The translations under genes and the position numbers were made by a program. From contig OY997588.1 in NCBI GenBank assembly GCA_963921825.1, positions 61,388,803 to 61,452,802 on the forward strand: DNA of 64,000 bases. The letters run 5' to 3'. Positions 33,841 to 45,730 of the stretch are shown here, piece by piece. The notes under the pieces are model-generated. The model was given only the letters and a program-made list of their open reading frames with translations, was not told the origin of the DNA and did no database searches. The DNA is from Erodium maritimum. Its lineage: Eukaryota > Streptophyta > Magnoliopsida > Geraniales > Geraniaceae. The number at the start of each line of letters is the position of its first letter. Position 1 is the stretch's first letter.

Positions 33841-33987
33841 CCCATTTCATCATTGTAGCCTAAAACCATCTGATTCTTCTTCTTCCTTCTCTCTTAAACC
33901 CTTACGCAATACAAATCTCCGATACGTACACATACTTGTGATTCATTCCTAAAAGGTGTTTACTAAGATCATTTAACTTGATTATTC

Positions 33988-34419
33988 ATGAAGCCTACTA
34001 CGATGGTAGTATTGGTAATTACCGTGTTAGTCCTTGTATCTATGGTGCTAGAAAGTGTGGCACAACAAGACCACGACATGCACGACATGGAAGACGAATA
34101 TGAATCGAGCATTGAGTCCTCGGGGATAGGGCGTGCACTTCTGCAGAAGAAACGCAACCGGAGGTTGACTTGTAGGAAGCAGCCGAGGATCTGTCTGGCC
34201 AAGGGAAGCCCCGGACCCAACTGATGCAAGAACAAGTGTGTCAACTTGTTAAGCAACCGCATCAACTGTGGCAAGTGTGGTCGGAAATGCAAGTACAATC
34301 AAATATGCTGCAATGGCAAATGCGTAAATCCATCCTTCAACAAAAACCATTGCGGTGGATGCAACAGCGGCTGCCAAAATGGGGAGTTCTGTGTTCTTGG
34401 CCTCTGCAACTACGCATAG
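33988..34419 (+). pseudogene. STIG1-like pseudogene with one premature stop
   Basis: Near-identical to the intact gene at 7130-7552. The signal peptide MKPTTMVVLVITVLVLVSMV, the acidic region with a three-residue insertion (DHDMHDMEDE) and the GRALLQKKRNRRLTC motif are all kept. At 34222-34224 the codon for the third conserved cysteine (TGT in the intact copy, after SPGPN) is TGA. After it the frame continues unbroken through ICCNGKCVNPSFN to FCVLGLCNYA and the TAG at 34417-34419. The full frame would be 143 residues. As it stands it could give at most a 78-residue secreted peptide with the pro-region and two cysteines. The TATA box is kept, so the gene may still be transcribed. A sequencing error at this base cannot be excluded. 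Confidence 0.9.
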
Positions 34420-34639
34420 GACTTCACGGGGATGACAACAATTTTTTTTTATTCCCTCCTTTTTTTGTATTCTTTGATTTTTTTTATTCACTACTTTTAT
34501 TGAATGGGTAGCATGTTCTACAAATATAAAAAACAAGAAACGTGTGTGATATTCTTTTAGTAATATAAAACCTGAAATTTATTTCTCGGGATCCCGTTTC
34601 GACCTTAAAATGCGAATAAAGTTTTGTCGGATTTAGACA

Positions 34640-34975
34640 CTGATGCTTTGAGAGAAATGCTGGTGGTTTGATGAATGAGAGAGGGAGTATTTGGAGATGA
34701 TTTTTTTTGTTATTTTAGGTTAAAATATATATTTTGTATTTTAAAAATATATATAAACGGTCAGATTTTTTTCCCAACGAAGTGGCCAAGTGTCAGGGCC
34801 TGATTGGCGTGGCGCGACTTGAGAATCGCAAACCAGCGACTCACAATTGTGAGTCGCGGTTCGTGACCCGAATCGTGAACCACGACTTAGTGGTTCGCGA
34901 GTCGCGAATCACACATGCCTTAACGTGCGAATCGCAACTCGCGAATCGTGGTTCGGGATGTGGTTTGTTTATTGT
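34640..34975. repeat. GC-rich palindrome cluster, copy 1
   Basis: Overlapping inverted words on a TCGCGA/GTGAGTCGC theme: GACTCACAATTGTGAGTC is a perfect 18-bp palindrome, and CGAACCACTAAG-like arms flank it. The neighbouring TTTGATGAATGAGAGAGGGA resembles 50380-50400. A related cluster lies at 50330-50720. Probably the end of a DNA transposon; family unknown. Confidence 0.55.
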
Positions 34976-35049
34976 GATTGCTCTTATAGCCTCCAAAAAA
35001 AGTTTTGTTCCCTTGGCATGCTCGATAAGGAACCAAAACATTAAATAGT

Positions 35050-35699
35050 TCATGAGTTAGATCCAACTAAGCCCACTAAAAATAAAGTTTTTTTTTACAA
35101 GTACATGAGAGGAAATGGTGAATGCTCGGTTCTTCATAGCTACATCCAGACCACAATTCCGTCTTCTTCTTCAATCAAACTAGGCTGATCTCCCAAAGGA
35201 ACCTCCAGGTTTATCAAGGGGAAGAAATATTGGGGACTTATCAATCCTAGGAAAACACAAACTACTAGCACTATTGCCGGGTTTCGCTTGGGCAGCGGAT
35301 TAAATGGATCTGTTACTCATGTTTTGCCTCTTGACTGATGGATGTCGCATATGTCGCTCAAGTATTGATTCTTGGGTCACGTATACAACATCTGTTAGTC
35401 AAGAAGCCACTTGACCCAAGTATGTAGGATCTGTGGTCCAAGTGTAATGGATTTGTGACTAAAGTGATGGTACTTTAACCACAGATGCAATATCCGTGGT
35501 TAAAGTTTTTCAGTTGACCAACTGTTGTGGTATCCGTTGTTCAAATGTTTTACATACGTGGCTAAAGTCTAAAGCTTGGAGATGAAAGCTATACAGTCTT
35601 AGTTAAGACTACAAGTGTGTCTGAAGTTCCCATATTTCAGCTCCAGGGGTTAGAAAGTCCTACATAGTCTCTCTCTTCTTCACGAAAGTCTTCTGATTC
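35050..35699. other. Spacer or LINE leader, no gene seen
   Basis: About 650 bp with no convincing frame. The second half repeats short words of the type GTGGTATCCGTGGTT and AGATGCAATATCCGTGG. It may be the leader of the LINE that follows, but no boundary or target duplication is visible. Confidence 0.4.
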
Positions 35700-35759
35700 T
35701 CGAAGTTCTCAGCTTGTGACCCCTAGTGTAAGTCTTGATCTCCCCTCTTTACTTCAAGA

Positions 35760-36817
35760 GGACACAAACATTTATCTGCAGATAATTTTCCTCCTCTACC
35801 TCAGAGAGAATTTAATGCCCCAATGATTGGGATTGCTCAACCTTATTTAAATGCTCTCATCAATAGCCGTCCTCATCAAGCTCTTGTGGAAATAAATGAG
35901 ACCTCTTCTCCTATTGTTTTGATTCAAGGAGAAGTTCCCCCAAACCCTCCCACTGTTTAACCTCTTGTTTCTCAGTTACCTCTTACCAATCCTGTGAATC
36001 TATGTTCTCAGCAAGATGTTGAAGCTTCTATCTCAAGATATAAGGAAGTTCTTCAATCCTCTTCCTCAAACCAAATTCTAGAGAAAAACACTTCTAGTTC
36101 GAATCCTATTGCCTCTCAATTACCCCTTAGCCACTCTCCTTTGGTTTCCACTCTGCTTTACTCTTCTTTGGGCCTTCATCAGTTGCATTCTAACAAAGTT
36201 ACTCCCTCAGCTCCAATCCTGACTAATTTGCAAGCTAAATCAACTAGAATTACTGTGTCATATGTGTCCCCACGACATTTAATGCTAGATACACCAAATA
36301 TGAGGGACAACAACAAAGGGAACTTCAACCCTACTTCTTTAAATGCAACTGCCAGGGAATGTACTTTGGAGGCAACCATCAACATCTTAAACCCTTCTAC
36401 CAAGGATATTGGAGGGAAATCAGTTTTGGCAACCTCTCCTTAGATTCGAAATCCTCTTTGAACTCCCAAGGTCCCCAAGGTCCATAAAGGTTTTAAATTA
36501 AAAAAAAAGGTGAAGCTTCTTTTTTCTATGATAGCAGATCTAAGAACAAAATCATGTCTCCAATCTTCAAATCTCCTTCTTCTAAGAGAAAGGCTTCACA
36601 AAAATCAGTGACAGATTATAACAATGGTTGGGATTATTGTAAAGCTCTTGGTCTGAAATCCTTTGTAGCTGATGATCTAGTTATTGAGCAATTTCAAAAC
36701 CTTGAAGCTGAGGTTAATCAGTCAAGAGATCTTGAGGCTGAGTCTGAGGAAGAAGAACCTGATTCTGAGACCAATGTCTTTGATTTGGACTATCAGTCAA
36801 GGAGTTTAGCCTTCTGA
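35760..36817 (+). pseudogene. LINE ORF1 remnant
   Basis: Open stretches rich in Ser, Pro and Asn (ADNFPPLPQREFNAP, INETSSPIVLIQGEVPP, then 35994-36443 with LTNLQAKSTRITVSYV). A second frame at 36554-36817 starts MSPIFKSPSSKRKASQK and has an acidic tail ESEEEEPDSETN. Position and composition fit the C-terminal, low-complexity half of a plant LINE ORF1. The nucleic-acid-binding domain itself was not identified. The TGA at 36815-36817 is 5 bp before the ORF2 start. At least one stop and one frame change. Confidence 0.6.
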
Positions 36818-36822
36818 TCTTC

Positions 36823-38149
36823 ATGAAAATTCTCACTTGGAATGTGAGAGGGTCAGCTTCCATACAAAAATGGAAGGAAATAAGAGACTTGTGTTGCAAG
36901 CAATCTCCGAATTTTGTTCTGTTGTAGGAAACAAAGCTCCAAGTCATTGATAATTCTTACTTGAGGAGTTGTGGCTTCAATCTTGGCTGAGATTTCTCAT
37001 TCATCCCTGCTTTTGGTCTATCTGGAGGCTTAGTTTCTATTTGGAGATCAAACTTATTCTCCTTTTCTCAGTTATCAGAAGGAACAATGTCATAATCTAG
37101 ATTGGTACTTTTTCTCCTATCAATTTAAATATTTGTATAATAAACATTTATGCTCTTTGCATAGAATCCCTCATAGCTTCCTTATGGCAGTTTATCATCT
37201 CTTCAGTACTCTGGTCTATTAATCTTAGGGGGAGATTTTAATGCAGTGCTTGATCTTGCTGAAAGAACTGGCTTATCTACCTCAAGATCCTCTTCTGCAG
37301 CTTTGGCTAACCTTATTCGGATGCTAGAAGTCATTGATTTACCTTTGGTGGGTGGAAGGTTTACTTGGTTTAGTCATTCCAAAGCCTCAAGATTGGACAG
37401 ATTTCTTGTCTCCCCCTTTCTTCTGATATCATTTCCCAACCTAATCCAAAAATGCTTGCCAAGAAACATCTCTGACCACAAACCAGTCATGATCATCTCT
37501 CCTTACTTTGATTGGGGGCTCAAGCCCTTCAAATTTTATAATGCATGGCTAGATCATCTCATCTTCCTCAACAATGTGGAAACTTTTTGGAAGAGCATTT
37601 CTACCTTTGGTGCTTCTCACTTTGCTCTTTGGTCTAAACTGAAATGCCTCAAGGGCTTTCTGAAGGATTGGAATAGAAATGTATTTGGCTTTCTAGAGAG
37701 AGATATTGAAAAGATGAGGAATGATATCAACTTTATTGATCTAATTATTAATTAAAGGCCTCTTCTAGACAGTGAAATTGTTGAGAGATGGCTACTTTCA
37801 GCAAATTTAAACTGCAAGATCAGCAAATTTAATCTGCAAGATGAATCTCCTGGCAAAATTATGGAGCCAAAAGGCTAGGCTGAAATGGTCAAAAGATGGT
37901 GACAGATGTTCAAGCTTCTATCATATAGTTTCCAATATGAAGAAAAATAGAAAACACATCTCAGTAATCATTATCTAAGGAAGGCTCTATTCTAATCCTC
38001 CAGGTATCAGATATCAAGCTGCCCTCTTCTTCTCATACCTATATAATAATGAGGCTCAAATCTTCATTGACCTTTCTTCACTGAACTTCGGATCATTAAC
38101 TTCCCATCAAGCTGCAGAGATGGAGCTGCCATTTTCTAAGGCAGAAATT
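36823..38149 (+). pseudogene. LINE ORF2: endonuclease and linker
   Basis: Starts MKILTWNVRGSASIQKWKEI, the standard plant LINE ORF2 opening. The ETK motif follows after a stop (36925-36930), then GLSGGLVSIW, GDFNAVLDLAERTG (about 37222), GGRFTWFSHSKASRLDRFL and the histidine motif NISDHKPVMI. The linker carries FKFYNAWLDH and DWNRNVFGFLERDIEKM, and then FFSYLYNNEAQ, MELPFSKAEIR at the break point 38150. At least four in-frame stops. A nearly repeated 20-bp stretch AGCAAATTTAA..CTGCAAGAT at 37799-37840 is a local duplication. Confidence 0.85.
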
Positions 38150-39624
38150 AGGGTTATTTACGATTTGGTATCCAAATGTTTTGTCCACGAACGATATGGT
38201 ACCCTTATGAATTTTTTTTCCAATTTGGTACCCAAATGTTTCGTCCACGAACGATTTGAGTTAATAGGGTTAAAAAGTAACATAACAATGTGAAAAGACC
38301 AATTTACCCTTATGTTGATTTAGTTGACTTTTGACTTTAGTGTTGAAAGACCACTTTACCCCTCAAATTAAAAGTTTTATATATGTACTTATTTTTTGAA
38401 TATTTTAAAATTATATATTATTATAATACTGAATATATATATATTTTTTATACATTTACTTATTCATTTGCGTTTTTTTATTTCTTAATTAATTCATTTA
38501 CATTTTTTGTACTTCTTTAATAAATATATTTTTTAAAATTTCATAATAATCCTAATAAATTTTATATAAAAAATTTTATATTTCAATTTTGGATAAAAAA
38601 AACTAGTTTTTTTCTTAATTCCATTTTTTTACAAAATTTTAATTGAAAAAAAAATTATTACTCGTCTTCTTCGTCAGTTTTCTTCGTGAGTTCAGATTCA
38701 AGAACAACAACCCAAAATCCCAAACCTCTGTCTCGATTAATCCCTCCGTTCATAACCTGTAAACCAATTCAGCTTCAATAAAAAAATAAACGAACATCAA
38801 CCAAAATCCCCAATTTCCAGAATCAACATAGAAATCAAACGCCCTTGCTGGAGAATTTCCAACGAGGGTTGAAATTGAAACCCATTTCCGACGAGGGTTG
38901 AAGCAGGGACGACGAGGGACTGAGGACGACGAGGGGCTGAGGACGACGAGCTCTAGCTCTAGATCTGAAGTGGCGGACGCGGCCCTATGGCAGCAGACGC
39001 GGGTTCGCCAGCTCCTGGAGCTCTGGTTCGCTTGTTGTTCACGACGAGGATGAGCTTGGCTTTGCTATCTCTTCACAACAAGGATGAGGACGCCGCCGTG
39101 GTTCTCGCCATCGCCGTCATAGTTCTCGCCATCCCCTCCGTGGTTCTCGCCATCGCCGCCGCTGCAGTACCAGAGGTCCTCATAGAGACGAAGATGTGTT
39201 AGGTTTCAGTTTGTAGATATATATTATATTAGATTAAGTTAATTATGTAGATTAGATTAGATTAATTTTTATTAGTTTAAGTTATTATTTTAAATAACTA
39301 TTAATTTAGTTTTTGAATTGATTATTTATTTTATTATTTTTATATTATAATTATTTCTTAAAGTTATTATTATTAAACAAGGGTAAAATGGTAACTTCAA
39401 ATGTACAATTTATAAGGCTATAATAAGGAAGGGTAAAATCGTCATTTCACACTCCACTTAACTGCACATGACTAATTTGGAGGAATATTCCTTTAGTTTT
39501 CCAACGGAATATGCCAATTTCGTCCGTGGACAAATCATTTGGGTACCAAATTGGGCATTTGAAACATATGGTTACCATATTGTTTGTGGACGAAACATTT
39601 GGGTACCAAATCGTAAATAACCCT
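38150..39624. mobile_element. Non-autonomous DNA transposon with 55-bp inverted ends
   Basis: The ends are AGGGTTATTTACGATTTGGT.. and its inverted copy at 39570-39624, about 50 of 55 bases matching. The flanks repeat AGAAATT (38143-38149 and 39625-39631), a 7-bp target duplication. Inside each end is a second, subterminal copy of the motif TTTGGTACCCAAATGTTTCG (38223-38242; inverted near 39520-39560), and further in a paired AATTTACCCTTATG / AAGGGTAAAATCGTC block. The middle is AT-rich except for a GC-rich island at 38860-39200. No transposase is seen. Ends with repeated subterminal words suggest a Mutator- or hAT-like family; the duplication length decides neither. Confidence 0.85.
38987..39202 (+). 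other. GC-rich island with 71-codon frame inside the transposon
   Basis: The frame begins MAADAGSPAPGALVRLLF and includes a threefold AIxVLAIPSVVLAIA-like repetition from tandem GTGGTTCTCGCCATCGCC words. Composition contrasts sharply with the AT-rich flanks, so the island may be captured genomic DNA. I would not call it a gene. Confidence 0.3.
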
Positions 39625-40020
39625 AGAAATTATGAGAGCTTTAAAATATTGAAAATATTACATTTGGGTACCAGGCCGTGATGGATATTCTCTTTTGTTT
39701 TATCAAAGGTGTTGGCACTTCTTGAAAAAAGACATTTATAGCTTCATAGCTCATTTCTACTCCAGTTTTGAAATAGGAAAATGTCTCAACTCTTCCTTCT
39801 TAACCTTGATCCCTAAGTCTGGAAGCCCACTCTCCTTCTCTGATTATAGGCCTATTATTCTCATTGGAGGGCCTTATAAAATCTTGGCCAAGATATTGTC
39901 AACTAGATTGAAAATTCACCTTGATCATCTGGTCAGTGATGTTCAGTCAGGGTTTATTGCTGGGAGGTAGATCCTTGATGGGGTTTTGATTGCTGTAGAA
40001 CTAGTTGATCATATTAAGAG
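39625..40020 (+). pseudogene. LINE reverse transcriptase, first part
   Basis: Contains FYQRCWHFLKKDIYSF, LNSSFLTLIPKSGSPLSFSD, YRPIILIGGPYKILAKILST, RLKIHLDHLVSDVQSGFIAG and ILDGVLIAVELVDHIK. These are the fingers and palm entry of the LINE reverse transcriptase. One in-frame TAG follows GR at 39968-39970. Cut at 40021 by the solo LTR. Confidence 0.88.
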
Positions 40021-41707
40021 TGTTGGGTCTCGAGGTAGGGTTGGAGATGAGCCAACTCGCAGCGGAAAATCAATGAAAACCAAGAGACGATTAAACCATG
40101 AAACAACTAACAAAGAATGGATTCACAAGAGAAAAATTCAGCACTATTTCTTACCAAAACAAGAACACCGGTTAAGGAATGATTGGCTTGAGTCTCCAAG
40201 ACGCCTACGTATCCACATGGGAATCAAAGCCACGTAGTTCTTCTCTTTGAGGACTCAAGAACACAAAAATGGAGGTGGAAACTAGCCAAACCCGAAATGG
40301 CCATGGAAGAGGGAGAGAAAATGTGTTTCCTATTCTTGTCTTGTCTTTGTTATGTTGAAAAAAGATGACTTAAACATAACAAAACCCATACTTGTCCAAC
40401 TAAAAGCATGGGACAAGTATGGTGTCAAGTAAGGTGTAAATAGGACAAAGTATGGCAAGACAAGATTGGGTTAGGTGGTGAATCACCAACACCTTAATCC
40501 TTGTCTTGCTTACTTAGTACTAATTAATCAAGACTTGATTAATTAGTTCCATGGGCCTTGGTTGCATGGGCCTTTCATGGGCCTCTTGGAACATGGCCCG
40601 TGGCCATTTCCAACGAGGTCCCGTGATTCGCTCATCGCCTCCATGCCTTCCATACCGGAAATGTCCAACATTATCCGACGCGATCAATCCCAAGACTCCA
40701 AGCCTTGTCTCGACCCGTAAAGTCCTATTCACTTACGGGCACATGATCCAAAACCCAGTTTTGGTCATGTCCCGAGACAACTCCCTTTTGGCCATTCTCC
40801 ATAAATGTGTCAATGAGTTTCATCCTCCGGTGTGACCCTTAGGTTTATGCATGTCAATAGATCAACGTAAAATCCCATTTTACTTGATCCTATTTAAGTG
40901 GCAACTAACGAGACTTTAGTATTGCCTGACACTACATAACGAATCGACCCTGTCGATTCTAACCTTTCCGTCGTCCATGTCATTATCCTTTTATCTCCGA
41001 TATCCTGATTGAGATAAGGCATAGAGCCGTCATCCTTATTATTCTCAATCACCGTTCCTTGATATGTGAGATGACTGAAGATATGATACCCAGTATCATG
41101 TGCATGGCCATGCTATTCTTCCAGTCACTCTCGATCAAGTGGCCGAGAACCGATATCTTTCCCATACCTTAGTATGAGGGATAAATCCCTTAGCCGCCTT
41201 TCGTGTCACTCATGTAGCCCGTCCCCAAGCCAATCCTGGCCGTTATGGAAGCCCTGTTACGGACAACGTTAGGCTCAGGTCAAACTCAGTTGTTGACTAC
41301 ATAGCAATCACAAAGACTCCTTGGTCTAAGGATACATGACAAGCTACGACACTGAATATGTTCATGACTTAATCTATGGCACATATTCAGGGCGGGTCGT
41401 CCAATATCATGTCCCACATGATATCTATGATCAGACTCCGGAATCCCATTCCAATGACTAACAGAACGTAAGCCATAAAGAGCCATCTTTCATACTAGTC
41501 GCTTCTAGTGAAGCTTTGTTGACTAGGGACCCATCGAGTGTGATCTATCTCGATCTATGGTTCTATTCGCATGGTGGGCATAGATCAGAGCACACATCGA
41601 TATATTACTCCAACACATAAGTAATATAAAGCCGCTTTAATTTTATTGCTAACGATGATATATACATTTGGACATTTAGGATTGAACTACGAGCACTAAG
41701 ACTAACA
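40021..41707 (-). mobile_element. Solo LTR of the Copia family
   Basis: A 1687-bp minus-strand LTR (TGTTGGGTCT..GACTAACA on the plus strand) of the same family as 19766-21453, flanked by AAGAG (40016-40020 and 41708-41712). There is no internal domain, so it is the product of LTR-LTR recombination. Confidence 0.95.
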
Positions 41708-42051
41708 AAGAGAACCAAAGAAGAGGTTATTCTGTTTAAGGTAGATTTTGAGAAGGCCTTATGACAATGTAAACTGGAATTATCTTTTAAATCCTCTACA
41801 AAAAAAATAGGTTTTGGTCCCAATGGATCCTGGATGAAGGCTTTTTTTCAAGCCTGGGTGTCAATCTTGATCAATGATTTTCCCTCAACTGATTTCAGTC
41901 TCAAAAATGGCATTAGACAAGGATGTCCTCTCTCTCCTCTTCTGTTTTCAATTGTTGTTAAAGGGCTACATCAATTAGTGGAGCATAGCACAAATCTCAA
42001 CTTTTTTAGTGGAGTATCCTGCTCAGAAAATGGCCCAAAAATTTCCCATCT
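41708..42051 (+). pseudogene. LINE reverse transcriptase, second part
   Basis: Holds a VDFEKA motif (about 41744) with a frame change after it, KIGFGPNGSWMKAFFQAW, NDFPSTDFSLKNGIRQGCPL and SPLLFSIVVKGLHQLV. It ends at KISHL, where the minus-strand LINE was inserted. Confidence 0.85.
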
Positions 42052-43893
42052 TTTTTTTATAAGCTCGAAAATTTTATTGATAATAAACCAATTCCAAGAT
42101 GGAAAAGGCCAATAAGAACAACGATAACAAAGGAACTCATAAAAGAGCTAGGGGTCCAAGACCCGAGAAAACCAATAGAAACAAAAACAGGAAACAAACA
42201 ACAGAGATCAAAACCTAACAGGTGTCTCACCGAGACCAATGAACAATGCCTCAGGATGAACAGGTGAATCCTTTGGTCTCAGAAAAACTAAGTAATGCGT
42301 GCCCCTCCACTCCTAGAGTAGATCGGCCCTTAGCGTTCCCCCGGATGAGCACTCGCCGGACCTTAGTGAGAAACAGGCGAAACCTAAAAGGCATAATCCC
42401 TCCTACAGTCCCTGCCAACCAAAAAAAACTAAAACAAACAAGTCAGGTACGACTCCACCTCCGCCTTGGCCGGATGCACCAACTAGGTCTCTTGCACCAA
42501 TCCTCAAAAGAAAAACCGACCCTCAAAGCCCAAGATTGCCACAGAATAACATAGGAGTGATTCCTAATCTTCCCAAACAGAACCTCACCCGAGTCCATCA
42601 CCTGATTAAACACAGCTCCATTCCGAAATAACCAAAGATGCCAAACAGTAATATAACATAAACGGACCCAAACCTACCACAAGTGATGCGAACCCACACC
42701 TCTCCACATCAAAATCAAATCTCCCACGGTCCTTGGCATAACCCACATCAAACCCCACCACTCAAACACCTTACCCCAGATCCACCAGGATAAATAACAA
42801 TGTAAAAGTAAATGGTCAGTAGTCTCCATGAAGGACTTACACAAATGGCAAAACATCTGATTAATCGTTAAGAACATACCCCTTGCCTCCAAAAAAATAG
42901 TTGTAGGTAAGGCATTCTGAGCAGCTAACCATACCAACACATTATGCTTGGGTGGTATTCCAGCCACCCACAAAACAGAGACCCACGGCTCAACCTCCAT
43001 CGAGTCCTCCTCCATCAGGATAGAATAAGCATATGAAATTGTAAAGCCAGTGGATGATTTCCTCCAAAGAAGAACATCCTCCAGGTCAGGGACCAATACA
43101 CAATCCTATATACAGGTATAAAGAGCACTCATCTCTTCCCTTCTCTATTACCACGACTGTTCCTGAAAGAGACCAACCATCCTTGCTCGTTCCAAAAATC
43201 AGCCACAACCCCTTCCTTGTTAATTGGTCTAGAGAAAGACAAAGGAAACCAGCCCCTCAAAGGTGTCTCGCCAATCCACACATCATCCCAAAAGGATATG
43301 GAATCTCCCCTTCCCAAGTTCCAAGAGAGACCCTGGTTACCAAACGTATGACAAAACAAGGGGTCACTAGCAAGCTCCAAAATATGACAAAAAAGATAAC
43401 AATTACCGTTATTATCTAAACACGGTAAATCCCAATCATCAAGAGACCACCCCATCCTCAGGAAAATAAGCACCTTCCATAAAGACCGCTTAGATGTGGA
43501 AAAACGCCACCACCATTTGGCCAACAACGCTACATTCATTACTCCCAATCTACGAAGGTCGAGACCCCCCAGCTGCTTCGGCCTACAAACCTTACTCTAC
43601 TTCACCTTATTCAAAACCCGACCATCTCCCCCATTTCGCCATAAAAAACGCCTCTGAATAGCCTCAAGACTTTTAATAATTCCCTTTGGCGCCTTAAACA
43701 ACGACATGAAGAATAAAGGCAACCCAGATAAAGTGGATTGGATCAAAGTAATCCTACCAGCCAAAGATAAATATTTAGCGCGCCATAAATCCAAAGCTGA
43801 ACGATATTTACCTAAACCCGACTCTCAGGTAGACAATCTCTTAGGAGAAGCGCCTAAAGGGAAACCCAAATACCTCATTGGAAGTGATCCCAG
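42052..43893 (-). mobile_element. 5'-truncated LINE inserted in the larger LINE
   Basis: The minus strand carries the last third of a LINE ORF2 and its 3' UTR, ending at a run of T (42051-42058, the A-tail). From 43893 downward: LPMRYLGFPLGASPKRLSTW, YRSALDLWRAKYLSLAGRIT, LPLFFMSLFKAPKGIIKSLE, FLWRNGGDG, LAKWWWRFSTSKRSLWKVL, RGDSISFWDDVWIGETPLRG and the zf-RVT domain (SYAYSILM, VLVWLAAQNALPTTIFLEAR, CHLCKSFMETTDHLLLHC). 5' truncation is normal for target-primed insertion. At least one frame change lies near 43555-43600. Its 3' UTR ends like the sequence at 193-352. Confidence 0.9.
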
Positions 43894-45730
43894 TTTTGCT
43901 GATGACACTCTCATTATCATCAAAGGCAGAGTTTCCCATATCAGGAACTTGAAGCACACTCTCCATACTTTTCAATTGGCCCCTGGGCTCAAAATCAACT
44001 TCAACAAGTCTCAATTTGTGGTCCTTAATCCTTGCTTTCTCTCAGAACCTCAAGTGGCTAGCTTACTTGGGTGTGAAGCAACCTCCTTTATTTAGGCTTT
44101 CAGTTGGGAGCTGATCTCAGAAGACTTTCTTCTTGGAAACCTATCATTAATTCCTTTAAAAAGAAACTTAGTTTGTGGCAGTCCAAACAAGACTCTTTTG
44201 GAGGGAGGATCACCTTCATTAAATCTACCTTGTCATCCTTACCTCTATACCATATGTCCCTCTTCAAAGATCTCATTGGTGTTTTTAAAGAGCTGGAGAA
44301 ATGGGAAAAAAGGTTCCAATGGAATAGTTTATAGGAAAGTGCTACACAAAATCAATTGGGAAACTGTCTGCAAGTCTAAAGAAGAAGGTGGCCTTGGAAT
44401 CAGAAATTTACAAATAATGAATATTGTCTTGTTAGGAAAATGGTGGTGGAGATTTTCCCTTGATGACTCCTCTCTCTCTGGAAAAAGGTGATTTGTTCTA
44501 AGTTTAGGTGTCAGATCTTGGATTGGAACCTGCACTCTCTAATTGGCTCCAAACTATAGCATGTTCTCACACATTCAGGCTCTTTCTTCTGATCCAAGTT
44601 TCAGTGCCCTTTTTGGCCAATCTGGTCTAGTATGGTCTCTTGGCAGTAGCAAGAGAGTCAGCTTCTGGCATAATTTGTGGTTGGGAGACTCTTCCCTCAA
44701 GTTCTCTTTCAGATTACCTTTCCTACTCAGCAACCAGAAGCATCTCAAGATTAATCACTTCCGGAATGATGCACTGTGGTTTCTAAGCTTCAGAAGGGAA
44801 TTGAGAGGCTGGGAAATTGGGGATCTCAATGCTCTCTGTTGCTAGCTCAACTTTGTATCCCTTTCTAATGAGCCTGACTCTCTCTCTTGGCAAGAAAAGG
44901 AAATACCTTCTCAGTCTCCAAGGCTTACAAGTTGATTGCAGGGCAAGGTACCTTAGTTCTTTCTTGGACCAACCTACTCTGGACTCCTCCAATACCCCCT
45001 AAAATCTCAGCTTTCCTATGGCTTTGTTGCCATAGTGCCCTTCTAACCAAATGCTTTCTTGGGAGCAGGGGTATTGAATTATCTTTGGAGCAAATCATAT
45101 GTCGTGTTTGTCAAAATGACTTAGAAGATTTGGTGCATCTTCTTCTTCACTTCAATAAGGCATGGTTAATTTGGTCTTTGGCTTTTAATTGGTGGGGATT
45201 TCAGTGGATAATGCCTACCAATCTTCATTACCCCCTAAATTCCTGGTGTTCTTCTATATCCAAGAGATCTTCTAAACTTTGGCAAATTATCATCCCTTTA
45301 ACTCTATGGTTTATCTGGCTCTCAAGAAATGATCTTGTCTTCAATGGCTGCTCCACTTCTCCTTATCAGACACTTCAAAAAATCAAAGGTTACTCTTTCT
45401 CAATTATATATGGAGTAATAACTATGCTGGCCATCTTTTGAATTTTCAGTCTTTGTCTACTGATCCTTCCTCGTGCAGAATTGCTCCTCCTCTTGGATCC
45501 TACTCCTAATTGTAGTGCTGGTTTTGTTGTTGTTTGGTTTGATTATTGAGATATATTTCGGGTTTATCCCATTTTTTTAACTGTTGTCATTTCTCCTCTT
45601 CTTCTGCAATTTTTTGCAGAATGTTGTACTACTGCCCAAATAGTATTTGTGGCTCCTGTAATTGTTATGAGGGTTTGCCCCTTTTCTTGCCAATTACTGG
45701 CTTGAATATACTCTTTGCTGATAAAAAAAA
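43894..45730 (+). pseudogene. LINE reverse transcriptase active site, zf-RVT and 3' end
   Basis: Resumes with FADDTLIIIKGRVSHIRNLK (the FADD catalytic site), APGLKINFNKSQFVVLNP, then LFRLSVGADLRRLSSWKPI, FGGRITFIKSTLSSLPLYHM, LGKWWWRFSLDDSSL and SFWHNLWLGDSSLK. The zf-RVT domain follows: ISAFLWLCCHSALLTKCFLG, CRVCQNDLEDLVHLLLHF and WWGFQWIMPTNL. After ORF2 comes a 290-bp 3' UTR ending TTTGCTGAT plus eight A (45723-45730). At least four stops or frame changes. Confidence 0.88.

Larger units (their letters stand above)
33485..34565 (+). repeat. STIG1 block C' (inverted copy of block C)
   Basis: Matches 8046-6985 on the other strand through upstream region, gene and downstream flank. Blocks A/C and B/C' do not form a simple mirror image: the order around the axis is A, C, B inverted, C' inverted. 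Confidence 0.85.
35700..45730 (+). mobile_element. L1-type LINE cut by three later insertions
   Basis: One plus-strand LINE can be followed in four segments: 35700-38149, 39625-40020, 41708-42051 and 43894-45730. Its parts are an ORF1 remnant, endonuclease, reverse transcriptase, zf-RVT domain and a 3' end with an eight-A tail. The interruptions are a DNA transposon (38150-39624), a solo Copia LTR (40021-41707) and a minus-strand LINE (42052-43893). Each leaves the domain order intact: PFSKAEIR continues past the transposon, ELVDHIK past the solo LTR, and KISHL past the other LINE into FADDTLIII. Several stops and frame changes also occur in its own sequence. The 5' limit is uncertain. Confidence 0.88.

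Noticed and set aside
34734-35048. A 104-residue frame downstream of the STIG1-like pseudogene
   Set aside because: Runs through the palindrome cluster. Its repetitive residues reflect GTGAGTCGC words, and both strands are open.
37246-37755. Host gene for an endonuclease/phosphatase-like protein
   Set aside because: GDFN, RLDRFL and SDHKPV motifs with the flanking reverse transcriptase show it is LINE ORF2.
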